Shown: piece after piece, positions 1 through 42,700 of the stretch
Numbering within the stretch: the first letter of the stretch is position 1
Layout: the number at the start of each line of letters is the position of its first letter
Translations under genes and position numbers: made by a program
The notes under the pieces: model-generated
Databases searched by the model: none
Seen by the model: only the letters and a program-made list of their open reading frames with translations
Told to the model about the DNA's origin: nothing
Source of the DNA: Mesaphorura yosii
Taxonomy: Eukaryota > Arthropoda > Collembola > Poduromorpha > Tullbergiidae
Length of the DNA stretch: 64,000 bases
Assembly: GCA_009869945.1 (NCBI GenBank)
Contig: WIXG01000188.1
Location: 1 to 64,000 of the forward strand
Direction of reading: 5' to 3'

Positions 1-584
1 GGGGGGGGGGGGGTAATCTCGAATGTGAAATCGGTTTTCACCTACCCCTAATCGTTTTCGAGATTATAGGGAACAAACTGCCTTTGATTAAGAGTTAGAT
101 GCGCATTATGGCAACCTATTAAATTGTAAACCACAACCAAGATTAGTTTGTCTCCCTAAAATGTAAAGTGCAACTGGCGACTGAGTTCAGTACAAGCTAC
201 ACGAAACGAGTACTTAATTTCGTTTTCCAAAATTCGTAAATGCCAGTTTGCATTATCATAATTTGAAAGGCAAAGATTCGCTGTCAGCCTCGAACGAGCG
301 GTGAGACGTGAACGTTTGAGCCTGCGGCCTTGATTAACATAGAACGCAGATGGAGAGAAAGTGCAAAGGTCTAATGGAGCTAACTCGGCTCGAGCCTTGC
401 CTTGCTGTCAAGTGGATTCAATGCAATTTGTATTCTGCTTTCACTTCGTTAGCACGCGCTTGGAATTGCTTGCTTTGGTGCCTGCACTTTGTGCTGTGCT
501 CGAACGAAGAGATGCTTCAAGGTCAACGTTCGCGTTCGCTTTCGCGTTTCAATATTTATCATGATCATGTTTGATTTCTTCTAG
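1..584. other. ALK intron (partial), G-run at window edge
   Basis: The window begins with 13 consecutive G residues, then AT-leaning sequence with no exon I can support. The interval must be intron of the ALK gene because the exon at 585 opens mid-domain. The G-run may be natural or an assembly/sequencing edge artefact. Confidence 0.6.
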
Positions 585-30164
<29,580 letters not shown>

Positions 30165-31337
30165 AATTCTGCGGAGAAAAAGCATGACCTGACTCAAACG
30201 AATTCTCACGTCCTCAACACGTCAAAATGAAATGCCTCGGCCAGAAAGAATGTGAACAAACATGTTAAGCTTGATTAATCCATTCGACATCACAAATGAA
30301 GGTTTTCGGTGAGCGCAAGACATCTGTCAACGTGCGAGCATAACTTTAGGGGATTGTGCACAAGTTTCAAGTTTCACGTGAGAAACAAAGAGAAAGTCTG
30401 CACAGTCAGCGAAAATAGAAAGTAAAAAGTGTTTCACAGAATCTCCGGGAGGTAAACTACTAGTATTCGTATTTCATATTTTTATGCTGAGATGAAGGCC
30501 ACAAAGTTTAGGTACGACAGATTAAACGTGAATTATTTATGTACAACACAGCATTCAGGATTAAGATTCTATGTTTTGTAATCAAGAATTGCAAACCTGC
30601 AAAAGAGAAATGGCAAGAAAAACGAAACTACTACTGTTGGGATTTATATTATGGTGCTTAGATTTAGATTAAATTAGAGTTGTGTACGTTCGCTTCTGTG
30701 TGAAATGAAATTTGCAAGGTGAATACAGATTAGATTGTATAGACGGCTCAGATTCAGTCGGCTTTTTCTTTACCGTACGACGACGCGGGTCTGTCACGTA
30801 AAATATGAGAATTGAATTCTTTCTGGAATTCGATGAAATTCAATACTGTGAAGCTGCAGCTCTCTTTTTCCTGAGATCCGTTCCAAGATCTTGTACGTTG
30901 TATACTTGATTTGTACTTGCCAAGTTGTTAATTTGTTCGGTGTAAGTAGGAAATATTCGAGAAAAGTACTCATGTTCTTGCAAATGTGAATACTCACTAG
31001 AATGTAAAATAAGTGGGATGTAAGTTCAAAAGCGCAACACGGAATTAATGTACAAGAACTCTAAAAATATATGTCAGTATTACATAGTATTGCCAAATAA
31101 GTCATATTGAGAATGAGCACGCGCTTCCGTATGTCACGTTTCGTGCATTCATCTCATAGTATTGGTATTGCTGAGTTGTTTTGAAATTTTTGGTGCATTT
31201 GGTTTCATTAACCAGACTGAATCCGTGGCTGTGTTAGAGTGAGCTAAAATCAGTGAATCAATTACTGAGGTTTTTATTTTGCAGCAGAATTTATTTAGAA
31301 AATGTGATAATTTTTGCACTACACATAAAAACAGGTT

Positions 31338-31343
31338 AATAAA
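31338..31343 (+). terminator. Candidate polyadenylation signal of ALK
   Basis: AATAAA 1.17 kb past the ALK stop, followed by a T/G-rich stretch. A 3'UTR of this length is plausible, but the signal is a single hexamer in AT-leaning DNA, so the assignment is weak. Confidence 0.3.
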
Positions 31344-34300
31344 TGGTGAAATTATATTCTAAACTGCTTTCTCTCGTCATCTTTGTTCGATTATGACGAA
31401 AACAAATCTTTCATTACTAGAGTCTTCAGAATCCATTGGTTTACTTCGAGGAGAAACACTTCTCATAATATGGTACTCTTGCTGACCGTTAAAATCAGGC
31501 ACTTTCTGTAATTTTCTTTGAAGATTAAAGACTCCATTTTTCCCAAAGTGGGACCTGTGCATTAACGCTAAGTGACAGGGCACTCAACATCGATCATTCT
31601 CAATTTGTGGAGATTATATCCAATTTTCGTGTTCATAAGATAAAAATATTCCTTGAGTAGGCCCAAGCGGTGCAGTAGTCGCTACCTCCCACGCTGTGTA
31701 ATATTAGTCATGCCCTCAGGGAGGACTTTTAATGTTTAAAAATTTGTGTACTGCGAGACAGTTTAGCGAGAAATTACGTCAGAATTTAAGAGCTCCACTT
31801 CGTGAGAAAAGGTTCTTGCCTTGAAATGAGGTTATCAAATCATGAGAAGCTGAATGAATCTTGTCACCATTCCACCGCCGACCCGTTTGTGCTCATTTAC
31901 AACTCGATCCAATTTCTCTGGAGTACATTCTCAGGAGAAAATTCGGCTATCTTTAAAGGTTCCTAATCTAATTTTGGCCCTCACCAATTCTGCGAAGTGA
32001 AATTTTTCAATGAGGTCAGCAGCGCTATTTTCATGAATTCAATTGGATTGCTCTGGGCGTGCGATTCCATGGCCGTGCAGCCAAGTTCGACAAAGCAATC
32101 GAGCGAACATAAACGGAATCTAATGATTCATTTCCTCAGACGAAGTATTCTCCTTTCATGTCTTCCTGTTTCACCTTTCGTGTTGGGAAGTTGGACGTGA
32201 ATGTCAAATCCGTTGAGTACTTAGCAAAGGCGAACGCAGAACGAAAGTGGGATGAAAGAACGACGAAGGATATTTGGAAACACGTCTTGCTGAACGCGAC
32301 TGACGTCAAACCGAATAAATCTCCATTTCGAAGTTTCTTCCCTTCAGCGCTCGGCTCTGCAGTAGGGCAGGGGAAGATCGCGTTCCACATCCGCATCTGC
32401 TCCGCATTCAGGTGTCTACTCCTTCGTGTTAGCAATTTCTCCAGAACCACGCAAACCAGGCAGAACCAAAACCGCTCACGAACCCTCTGGCCAAGCTAGT
32501 TATGACCACATAGTGCCTGCGTGGAACTGTAGATGGTGGGCGACGTGTTTACTCATGGAAAATGCTAATTCTGAGAAAAGAACCTAACAATAAAATCACC
32601 ACAGCGTAGCTGCGCATTGCGAAATGAAATGCTTGAAACTCGAGATCGATAAGATCGGGACGTTGTGATTACTGATTACTTTTCATCGAAATATAATTTA
32701 AAATCTAATTAATTACACGAAAAAGAAAATGATTTCAAAATTCATAATCCAGAAATTATTATACCTCTTCTGTCCGGAAAAGCGGAACGTTGTTGACGCT
32801 TATTTGAGATGGAAGATCGAAGGCTTCATTATTTTCTACATTTTCCAGGGAACCCGGATTCTTTTTCCTTTTCTCATTAGGCAATGACTGGAAACATGAA
32901 ACATGCCATATTAAACCACAAATCCAATTTTGATTAATTCATTAGTGTTGTGTTGGGCAATAGTCATTCTTCTTATTCCGTTCTGAGAATCTCAAAATGC
33001 GGGTAGTTCATATGGTTCATTCATCTAATCACATTATCAGCCGTGACTGTTGCAAGCAGCCGGTTTCACTATCACCCTTTACTTTAACGCGTTACTGACG
33101 TTTCTTCTGAAAAAATTACGTTTTGCAACTAATACGCATACGCACTTCAATAATAATTTAGGACGTGGGTTGTAAAACGAGGAGGCGCACTTTGATTGGC
33201 GGAATTTTTCACAGGCAAATCCTGAGGATCATTTCCTAGGCATTTTGATCTGATTCGACGGATTTATAAAATCAAACGAATCTCTCTTTAGTCCGGCTTA
33301 ATTCGTTGATTCAAATGACAACCATGAAAAGCCTTTGACCACGATTAAGGCCGGTGCATGGATTTTCAAAAAAGAAGTTGAAAAGACTCTTTGATTCTTG
33401 AGTTTAGGTTCCTTACATCAGGAGCAATTTTATTTTTAGTTTCTCCCAATAATCTCAACTTTTTCATGCGTCTCATTTTTCCAGCAATTCTGGAATGTTT
33501 TATGAAGACAAAACATCGGATCGGATAGTTGAAGAACGAAATCGAGAATGAAATTGATTATGATTAAGCTCATTAAGCAGTTGATCCTTGCTTTTACTTT
33601 TGCTATGTTCACATCTGAGTGAGCGTATAAAATGTGGTGTAATTTGAATCGGCAGCCTTCCAACTTCCACCATTCAAGTCTGTGCTTTGGCTACTGCCTG
33701 CCGTTGGCTGCTCTCTTTTCATGGTTTACGTTTGGGAAAAATGTTTACAAGATAATTAGGATTGATTTCACGTGCAAGAATGGGGTTCAAGGCCATTATG
33801 GTCAGTGCCATAGAAAGCACTGATTTGGAACCAACTACAGTCAAATGAATATGTGTAGAAATGGATATCGTTCGCGGTATCCATTAAGCTCTGATAAATA
33901 TTTTTTATCCAACTCCCGGCTCGAACTTAAACCTCGAACATTGACCTTTTGATAATCTGAATCCTATCAACTGACATTGAATTCTCTGATCGGATTTCCA
34001 AAGCAGTATTAAGTCCTGCCGCTCCCGAATCTCGAACTTATATAGTTTTGATTTATTTCGGGCAAAATTAAGTCAATAGAATTCAAATAAAATCGGTCCT
34101 CGACGGCTCACAGCAAAAGCGATCTGACCTATTCGGCTAATTGATGACTCGACGAAGGACGTTCATTCATTCGGTACGGATAATGAAGAAGTGAATAAAA
34201 GCTACAGCTTCAGGCCTCCTCAAAACAGTACTACGAGTCGAGTGTTCTTGTCCGAATGCAATGGCAGCCTTTTACTCAATAAATGTCTAAGCGCCACGAT

Positions 34301-37300
34301 CACAATTCACGATTAATTCAGTCCAATGTATGTCAACTCTACGCTATTCGTTCGTTTGTTCGTACGTAGCACAATTTACTTTTCTATAGCCTTGATTCGC
34401 TCGCACTTTCGAGTTTATTTTCTGGTTCGGCCCACGAGCTCATTCCCACAAGTTAAATGAAATAGCAGACAAATATTATTCTCTGGTCATGTGTGCAATA
34501 GCATCATTCTAGTGTAAAGTAGGCCATTCGCTGGCCTTCAATTCTACTCTCTATTTGCTCCAACAGCGGAAGACGGAATGAAATGTGAAAGCGGACAAGG
34601 AAGGGAAAGCACCAAAGCACACACACAGTGCAGGCCGCATGCCAGCGTTTTGTTTTGTTCATTCAGCTTTTTCCTGCTAAAGCTGTACTGCAGGAACCAG
34701 CGAGCAGTGAGGAAGGCGAGGCTTGGAATTTCATTGACAAAACTCGTGGCTTAGAATACAGCACGCGCACAGTGTCCGCAATGAAAACAGTGAAAAAATA
34801 AGCATGAGAATGAGAAAGTAGATCAAATTGAATTTCAAGCCTCATGCGTAACTATCATTTTCTTTGCTTGCATTGCAAAGCCTGCTTTGACCAAACCAGC
34901 TAATTTCTCTGATCTGTTTCCCTCGCCTGACTAGCTTATGAATGTAATGGAAATTCCGTTTACATGTGCACTGGCTCTCGTGTAAGTCGTACATTAATGT
35001 CATTTAATACATGGTAATTGTCACAACATGCCACCGCCATGCCACGCAACGAACTACCACTACAGGCAGTGCAATGCGAAGAAAGCAATTCAAGCACGCG
35101 TTGGCCCTTATCGCGGACCATTCATAAAATGAAAAGTCTCAATAGTCCTCTATATAGTTATTTGCGCCGTTGCAGGCGAGACCAAATTCAACACAGGCTG
35201 AGTTCGGCAAAGGAAGCAGAGTTTAATACCTAGAAAAGTTGGCACGTTTTCTGGAGCACAACATAACAGCACCCGCGCTGGGCTGTGCTTTGCTGTTTAT
35301 ATGTGGCAGTTCAATTCATAAAAAATGAGAAACAGCAATAAATATCAGTAGAAGAGAGACCGATCGATTTCTCTACTGTTTCATTCATTGAATGCTGCAG
35401 CTTGCTCAATGTGTGCGTTCTCGTCGGCCAACATTCTCCAGACACTCCAAATCGAGATACAGTGTCCTAATATATGCAACAGCAAGAACGCAGCGGAAAA
35501 GTAGTAGAATAGTTTCAATTTTCAGAGGGAATCCCACGCCATGCTGTGTCGAGCTTTCTTCTTCCTGTTTTCTCGAATACTTTTCTCGATGTTCATGCCT
35601 CAAATGCAGAGAACAGAACAGCGAGCATCACAAGGTCATGCTGGAGTATGCAGAAAGCACGCCGCGGCACGGCAAGGCGCAAGTATTTCGCATTTCAAGG
35701 CGACTTAGGCTCGTGCACGTTTAACGCTCGTTCGTTCACAAAAGAAGGGGTTTCGGGTATTCTGAATCGAAGTCGCTGGAACCACTCATGTGCATGGCTT
35801 ACTGCTGAAGGAGCAGATTCTCCTAAAATCCCATTTAACTCTGCCTGACGCTTCATTCGTGTGCAAGGACCGCATATAAGTATATTGCTTTCCTTTTCAT
35901 TGCCACCGCCCACGCATTAATAAAGTCCTTCTTTTTCTCTTTCCTTTTTGCCCCTGAGAATTTTTGGCACATGGCACAACACTGTAGGGACTATTCCAGC
36001 CGCGCCGTGTAATTCGATACGCATCCCGAGAGTTTTATGAAGACGTACGTTACGAGAAGAAATAGTATGCACCATTATTCTTAGATGCGATCTGGTAAAG
36101 TAAAAATAAATGCTTCACCTTTCAGTGGTTCAGTCAACCGATGATAGCTCCTTGATTAAATTGTAACAGAAAGAAATCGTAGACCCACGCCGTATAAACG
36201 ATGGCGTGGCCAAGAGCGATGGATTTCTAATAATGACATTTATTATAATGATATAAAATATCACCAGAGAATCTTAAAGTTATTCTTTTCTTCGTGCCCT
36301 CCAGTATCACTCACTTGTACACTCTAAATGCGAGTTGCGAGTGTACATCGAGTGTAAATCGATTCGGGCGCCAACCTCCAAGCCCAGCTACATTTTACCT
36401 GAATTCGATTCAGATATACGATGCGCTGAGCTGGGCGCTTTTCGTGCCAAGTAGAAATCCTCTGAAGTGTATGGAAATGGAAATGGCATTGCCTTGGCCT
36501 GGAAAGGAGTCGCTACACGCGTGAGGTAGAAAATAAATCAGTATTGCGGCAATGGGAGTGGCTTCCGAATTTAGTCACTGGTGTGTGAAAAGTCGTCTAT
36601 GGTATACGTCTGTTGTCTGCAATGTGGATCCAGCTTTCATTTTCAAATTCGGTTGGAGGCGAAATTCGGTGAACAAATCCTACGAGTCAGGTGAAGACGA
36701 AATCTGCAAATATTTGAATAGTAATGGGTAATGGCTTTTGTTTGCGTCAATGAAATTATTTTCTACACGAGCGCGCTTATAAATCAAGTCAAACAAAAAA
36801 AAGACAATCATTTTTTGGTTTAGAATCTTCTCCTGCATCTTCCGTAAAGACTGAAGTTATACCTACCTGCTCCTTTAATTACGCGTTACTACTCCCTTCG
36901 AGATGTCCCTAACCATATTAAAAAGGATTCGTGCAATGTCAATTAACTTTTGATCCCGTCGAGTGGCGGCAGTAAGCCTCGATCACGGACTAGCCATGCC
37001 ACGTCGTTCATAATCTTTCTGTGATTCAGTGCATACTACCTCGGATATCCAATAATAGATTTTCTAGAAAAGATAACAGATATAAGCCACGCAGGTTCAG
37101 CAGAGCTCAGATAATGTTATTACATCCATCTTGTCGTGGTGGTACATACACATGTGCAAGTACACGTATATTTTTTTACGCCTTAGCTGGCCAAATGCCA
37201 ACAGATTTCGTTTCATATTATATTTCATTTTTTAATGCACCGCATTAAAGTACGCAGGCATTTAGAGACTACTGTGTTTAGCTGCCACGAATTCGTCGTG

Positions 37301-39740
37301 TCGTTAAAGTGCGCACGGTTCGATTTGGTTGTTGTAATGAAACAAGCCGCGAGCGAGCGTGAACAGCGACGCAAAGCAAACCGTCTCTGTGGAACAGCAT
37401 TTTAGACATTTTAGAGCGTAGGCTCGGAAAATGTGAAAGGAACTTGCATGATTCCACTCGAGTTAATTGAATCCAGCGGCACTAAATGCGCAACACGCTT
37501 AACGGAAGCTTCGTGCAGGCGTGCAAATGCGTGTTGCGTATAAATCCGTGCAATTAATACGTTATGGGTTGTGGTTTTGCGATTTAATAATGGATGACGA
37601 GAATGACGCCAGAAGAAGAATAGTTTCAAAACGCGGTGACATTCTACTAATAATACACATAATGGCATTACGTAAGTAAAAGTAGAACCAGCCACCGCAC
37701 CGCATCCCGTATCGTCCCATCTCATCAACATCATCTCTTATGCGGTCTAAACTTTATTAACTGCACGTGCTTGCACGCTTGAACCGAAGCCCATCCCATG
37801 CGCAATATGAGCACGTTGACGTCTACGGCGAACAATGACGGATTTCCGTTTCGAAAATTTTTAAGGTCCGCCACAATTTTCCATTATTATAACGAGGAGA
37901 GTTGGAGTGGAAGAGAGCGGTTCCGGTGCGACGATCTTGTTGAATGCGACGTGACGCGGTAAAAACGACGAGAGGAAACAATCAATCATGGTGAAGGTGA
38001 ATGCTTGATCATCCGAACAAATTCACATGGCGGAGGAATGGAGAGGAATGCTTGGACTTGGACACTGTCAAGTAAAGTAAAATGAAGCTGTGTGGTCTTT
38101 GATTTGACTGATTTATTACTATCAACCCAAATTGATTGGATTAGCTCAGGAGTGCCTTGCCTTGATTATTTTAGCAGCAGTTTATATGGTGATGAACACG
38201 ACGCAGAGCAGGACAGGACCACGGATGGATGTAGAACAGCAAGAATAAATGAAATGACCCATTTCTCCTTCGTGCGTGATGAGTTGTAAGTCCTGCAAAT
38301 TTAGAATTCATTTATTTGTCTATATTTATCGTTCAAGAGTCCAAGAGACGTCATACTAGCTGAAATACAGGGGCAACTCTAGCACACCAAATTTTAACCT
38401 GTTGTGGACGAATTCTCAAGAATAACAGTGAAACGGAAATAAACAACTTAATTTGGAGCAGAGAACAGCAGCGCAGAATTTGTTACGCTATTGTGAGTAC
38501 AAAGTACACGTACAAATTATGGCTGTGGCCCATTCTGCCAGTCTTCAAAATGAGAGCGCGAGGAGTTTATGCAACTTCCTGGAAGTGCAGATGTATCGTC
38601 CCATCCCATCACATTACCATGCAACCGTCGACCCGACCAACTTTGCAAATACGATGCAGAACTCATTCAGAAAATACAGGCAGAACTCAGAAACTTGAAT
38701 GTAACAGTTTTTTGCGAGCCCCATACAGTACAGCACAGAACCATAAGCCACAAAACAGCGCACGGGCCAGCGCACGGTTGAGAGTACAACAAAAATCGAA
38801 TTTATTTCCAAACATTAGCATTAATAGTATGCAATGCGGTGACGGTGGCGTAAATGTCCCGAAAAATCTATTAGCAAATACACGCCTGACCCTGAGCTGT
38901 CGTCTGCGCGCCGCGCTGCTGTGTTTGATAAGACGCATGAGTACGGATATTAACAAAGTTTCTATACAACATAATCATAATAATGGGAGTACGAGTACGA
39001 GGGAAGAGGAAACCAGGTGAAAATTTATGAATGGGAAACTTTTTTAACGAGACGGCAAGGACAAATAAATAAATGTGGCACGACCGTACCACATTACACG
39101 ATTCTATATTTGTACAGGCGGATATTGCGGGAAGGCTTCGAATCATTTGCCTTGTGAAAAGGTGAAGGTATAATTTCATTGATAAAATATTTACTCCAAG
39201 CACAGCGCACAAGGACTTCGGTTCGGGTTGTTGCGGCGCTGAGCTGCATGCATGGCAAGCCTTCGTGCTTTGTTGTGTGTGCACAGATGTTCCAATTTTA
39301 TAATCGGAACAGTCCATGTGCTGTGCCTCGCCTGCTCGCCTTGACAGGCGCAGTTCGATGCTTTCTTCCGTGTTCCCATTTCTCAAATTTCATTCATTCA
39401 TCGGGCTTCCCTTTCTCCACGTAATCACCTCACAACAGACAACAAAATTCCATGCATTTTCGCGTGGCTGTTGCGGGGTTCTTTCCGTTCAGCGCCGAAC
39501 ATTAAGTGCGGTGTGCATACGAGCGGCATGCGAAACGCTTAATTCCTCATTCCTGAAACATGTTTTGATATCAAATATTCAGTGCTGTATAAACTTTCAT
39601 CATGTTTTCCTGCTTCCACATTCTAATTGCCGCTGCACGCGTGGAGGGCACGCGCAAGTTTGTGTATTATGGCTAACTAGATAAGGAAACAATGACGTGC
39701 GAACTGCTGACTGCCGGGCCACAAGAATGTACACAACCGT

Positions 39741-39790
39741 CATTATTATAATAATATTATTGTGCACATGGCACGGGCACGGGCACGAGC
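39741..39790. repeat. AT-rich palindrome next to GGCACG repeats
   Basis: ATTATTATAATAATATTATT is followed by GCACATGGCACGGGCACGGGCACGAGCGAG, about three GGGCAC/G units. This is simple-sequence DNA with sharp composition contrast; no function is inferred. Confidence 0.6.
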
Positions 39791-42700
39791 GAGAGCCAAG
39801 TGAAGGAACAAGTTCAGAGTCAAAGCATTCAAAAATCCAACACGCTACTGTTCTACGTTCTACTGTCTAGAGCGTAGCTAGACTCAAGCCAAGAGCCTGT
39901 GTGTTGAATCGATCGACTGTACACGTGCCTTGACCTGAGATCCATTCAGTTCTTCTCTTAGAACAGCTGCCTGCTTTAAATTCTTACGTACTTTCTGCTC
40001 TCCTTTCCCGTGTTTTGCTGTGCTGCGCGGAGTACAGCGGGGAAAGAACGGAAGACTATCGCGGATTTACTCTGATGATGTAATAGTGCTACATCCTCCA
40101 ACTCCGCATGACGATCACACGAGCACGAGGAACACTTGGAAGAGTAACACCATCACCCGCATATTGCATAGCGTTCTCGGCTGGCAATCACTTACCTCGT
40201 GAAACAGCAGCAGTCAGACACACATGTTCATTTCCGTTTTCCTCTGTCAATGGGTACTCGTGCCCCGTGCACCCTCACTTTCATTCACTAAAATAATTCT
40301 CGATTCTCCCACATCTCTCGATGTCTAACGTCATAGGCGAGGAACGCCAGCCATGGCCATGACTTGCCTCGTTTCATTTTAGAGTTCGAATACCATGTTA
40401 CATTTCTCGCTTCATACAACTCCGCTGGCTTCTTCCGATTGGTGTCAAGCGCAGGCCAAGCATGCTGGCGCTGCTGGAACCATCGCACGGATGCGCATAC
40501 AACATATAAGCACAGAGCATACGCAAAATTCGGGAGTCTAAATATAGACGACGCGATGCACAGGAGGCTAAGATTACAGCTATACCCTTGACGTCACCAT
40601 CTCGATTGTTATACAACACCAGGATTATTGACTAGCCGGTGAAGCCCGCTCGTGGCAGCATTTTTAACGAACGCAGCTGACCTAGATCCCAGCCCAGCCT
40701 GGCATTCTGTGCGTACACTTCCTATCACGTTTGATTCGCTTTCATTCACCAGTTTTTGGGACGGCATGTGCGTATGACAACGCTCTGTGCGTAAGCTCAA
40801 CCTAGAAAAACATGAATGAACTGTTCGACTGGCTGCTGTGGGAGTCGAGGCGCGTGCCTGGCGTGCCTGTCTGAATAAAAGTAAGTTTTCTCGGATGAAC
40901 GACTTTGAACGAAATTCTATTCTTGAACAATACAATTACCGTACGAACGCATGTGTTCACAAAGGAAAGTCGTACGCACGTGTAAATCCTTCCGGCTTCA
41001 AACGCCGAACTATGCAAAAACAGCCATAATGATCTGATCACAGGGAAAAATGTCAGAGTCAGCTTGAGATCAGGGTGAAAGCCGAGAAGGATCGCCACGC
41101 TCGCATTCTCTTTGAAATCCAGCACGTTTATCCATGATTACTGTTTGCATATGTAAACATAATAAGAAATTTCATTTTGTGTTTACTCGAGCCAAGTCTC
41201 ACATGGTAAAGCACTTTTGGATTGCCACGCTCTTGCCTCCTGCATAAGCGGCCCGTGGCCGTGGCCGCGCCTACGATGATAAACGAGACACAAAATAAAT
41301 AGAGAAAGTTGACTGGAATTGGATTGACATTGCTTTTAGTTGAGCTTGTCTGCTGCCAGCCACTGCCTGCCTATACATTCAGGATCTTATGGGCTTTAAT
41401 CTATGGAGACTATACCATTGATGAGGGCGGGTGCACACGGGCACGAGGACCCGTGTTTATGTACATGTGCGCTGGTGGGCCACGCCAAGCCATGCCTGGC
41501 CACGAACTTTCTCTCGCTCTCACTTTCCTTTTTCTAGTTCAACTTTCTCATGCCACTTCCCAGCCAGCTTTTCGTATAACAACGAAACTCGTCATTCATA
41601 AAATTCTTCATTCAAGTTTCTCACATTCAATATCAATGCCGAGCCGTTCCCATCATGCTCAAACTCGCATGTATGACGACAGCCGAGGCCGAGGCCAGCA
41701 CTTGTGCTCCGATTTGATGACGGTTGGTAAACGAATTGCGTAATATCAACAATGGTCAACGAGCACTTCTGGCAGACGCTCAATCTATTAAAACTTTCAT
41801 GTTGTTTTCACTTCAATAACACGCACATGAAGCTGTTGCCACTTGGACTTATAAAAATGCAATCTAAACTCTGGCAATTCATTTCTTTGACATCCACATA
41901 TCACATTCCTGAATATTAAATGAAAACATTCCACAATTATATTTTGATATCATCTGAGTCCACACATCTAATTTTTTTTCTTGCTTTTCTATTGCAAAAT
42001 AGACTTACTAGTCTCCACGTGCCATGATTTTACTGCCAAGTACCCACGTACCAGGCGTACCAACGAGTTTAGGTTGCTACTTCCATGAATTAAAGAGACC
42101 GCAGTGAAGGACGGGAGCATGTTTCTTCATGGAGTAGGACGAAGTGTCATTTCATTTCGCACTTACGAAGGTTAACCTTTGTACATGCAAAACAATGAAA
42201 GCCAATAAAAATTTCCCACACTACCATTGGCAAGCTTTAATTCATTCGTTAGAACTGTTGTGTTCTGGGAACTCGAATGTTTACTCGCAAGTATTTCCTG
42301 GAAACAATGCAATTGCTTTTGTGCGTGACTCACAGAAAGCACCTTGAGCATCATTTAGAAGAGACGTGCTGGATAATCTGGCACTCGCACGTACTTCCGA
42401 GTCATTCATCAACTGGCACCAGGAGTGGTGGAATGATTCCCCGTAATGGAGTTAATAATGCTGCCGCCCGCACTCCCTGAGCATGAGATAGATGTTGACT
42501 ATTTCAGTTACACATAGTGAAAGTACGCCGAAGATTCATTGACAAAAGCAAAGTCATTCATGTTCGAGTTCCATGATCCTTTTCCACAGAAATTTAATTC
42601 AGCAGAAAAATTTCGCTCGGAAACTTACTCCGCTATAAAATGTACTAAGTAATTTGTTGGTGTCTATGTTGGTCATACAGATATGGTGCTATCAAAGAGA

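Noticed and set aside
31640-31730. Possible tRNA-derived or SINE-like segment
   Set aside because: Some GC-rich words look box-A-like, but no cloverleaf or B-box could be drawn.
38493-39386. Overlapping open frames of 175 codons (+) and 171 codons (-)
   Set aside because: They overlap on opposite strands, have low-complexity composition and no family resemblance.
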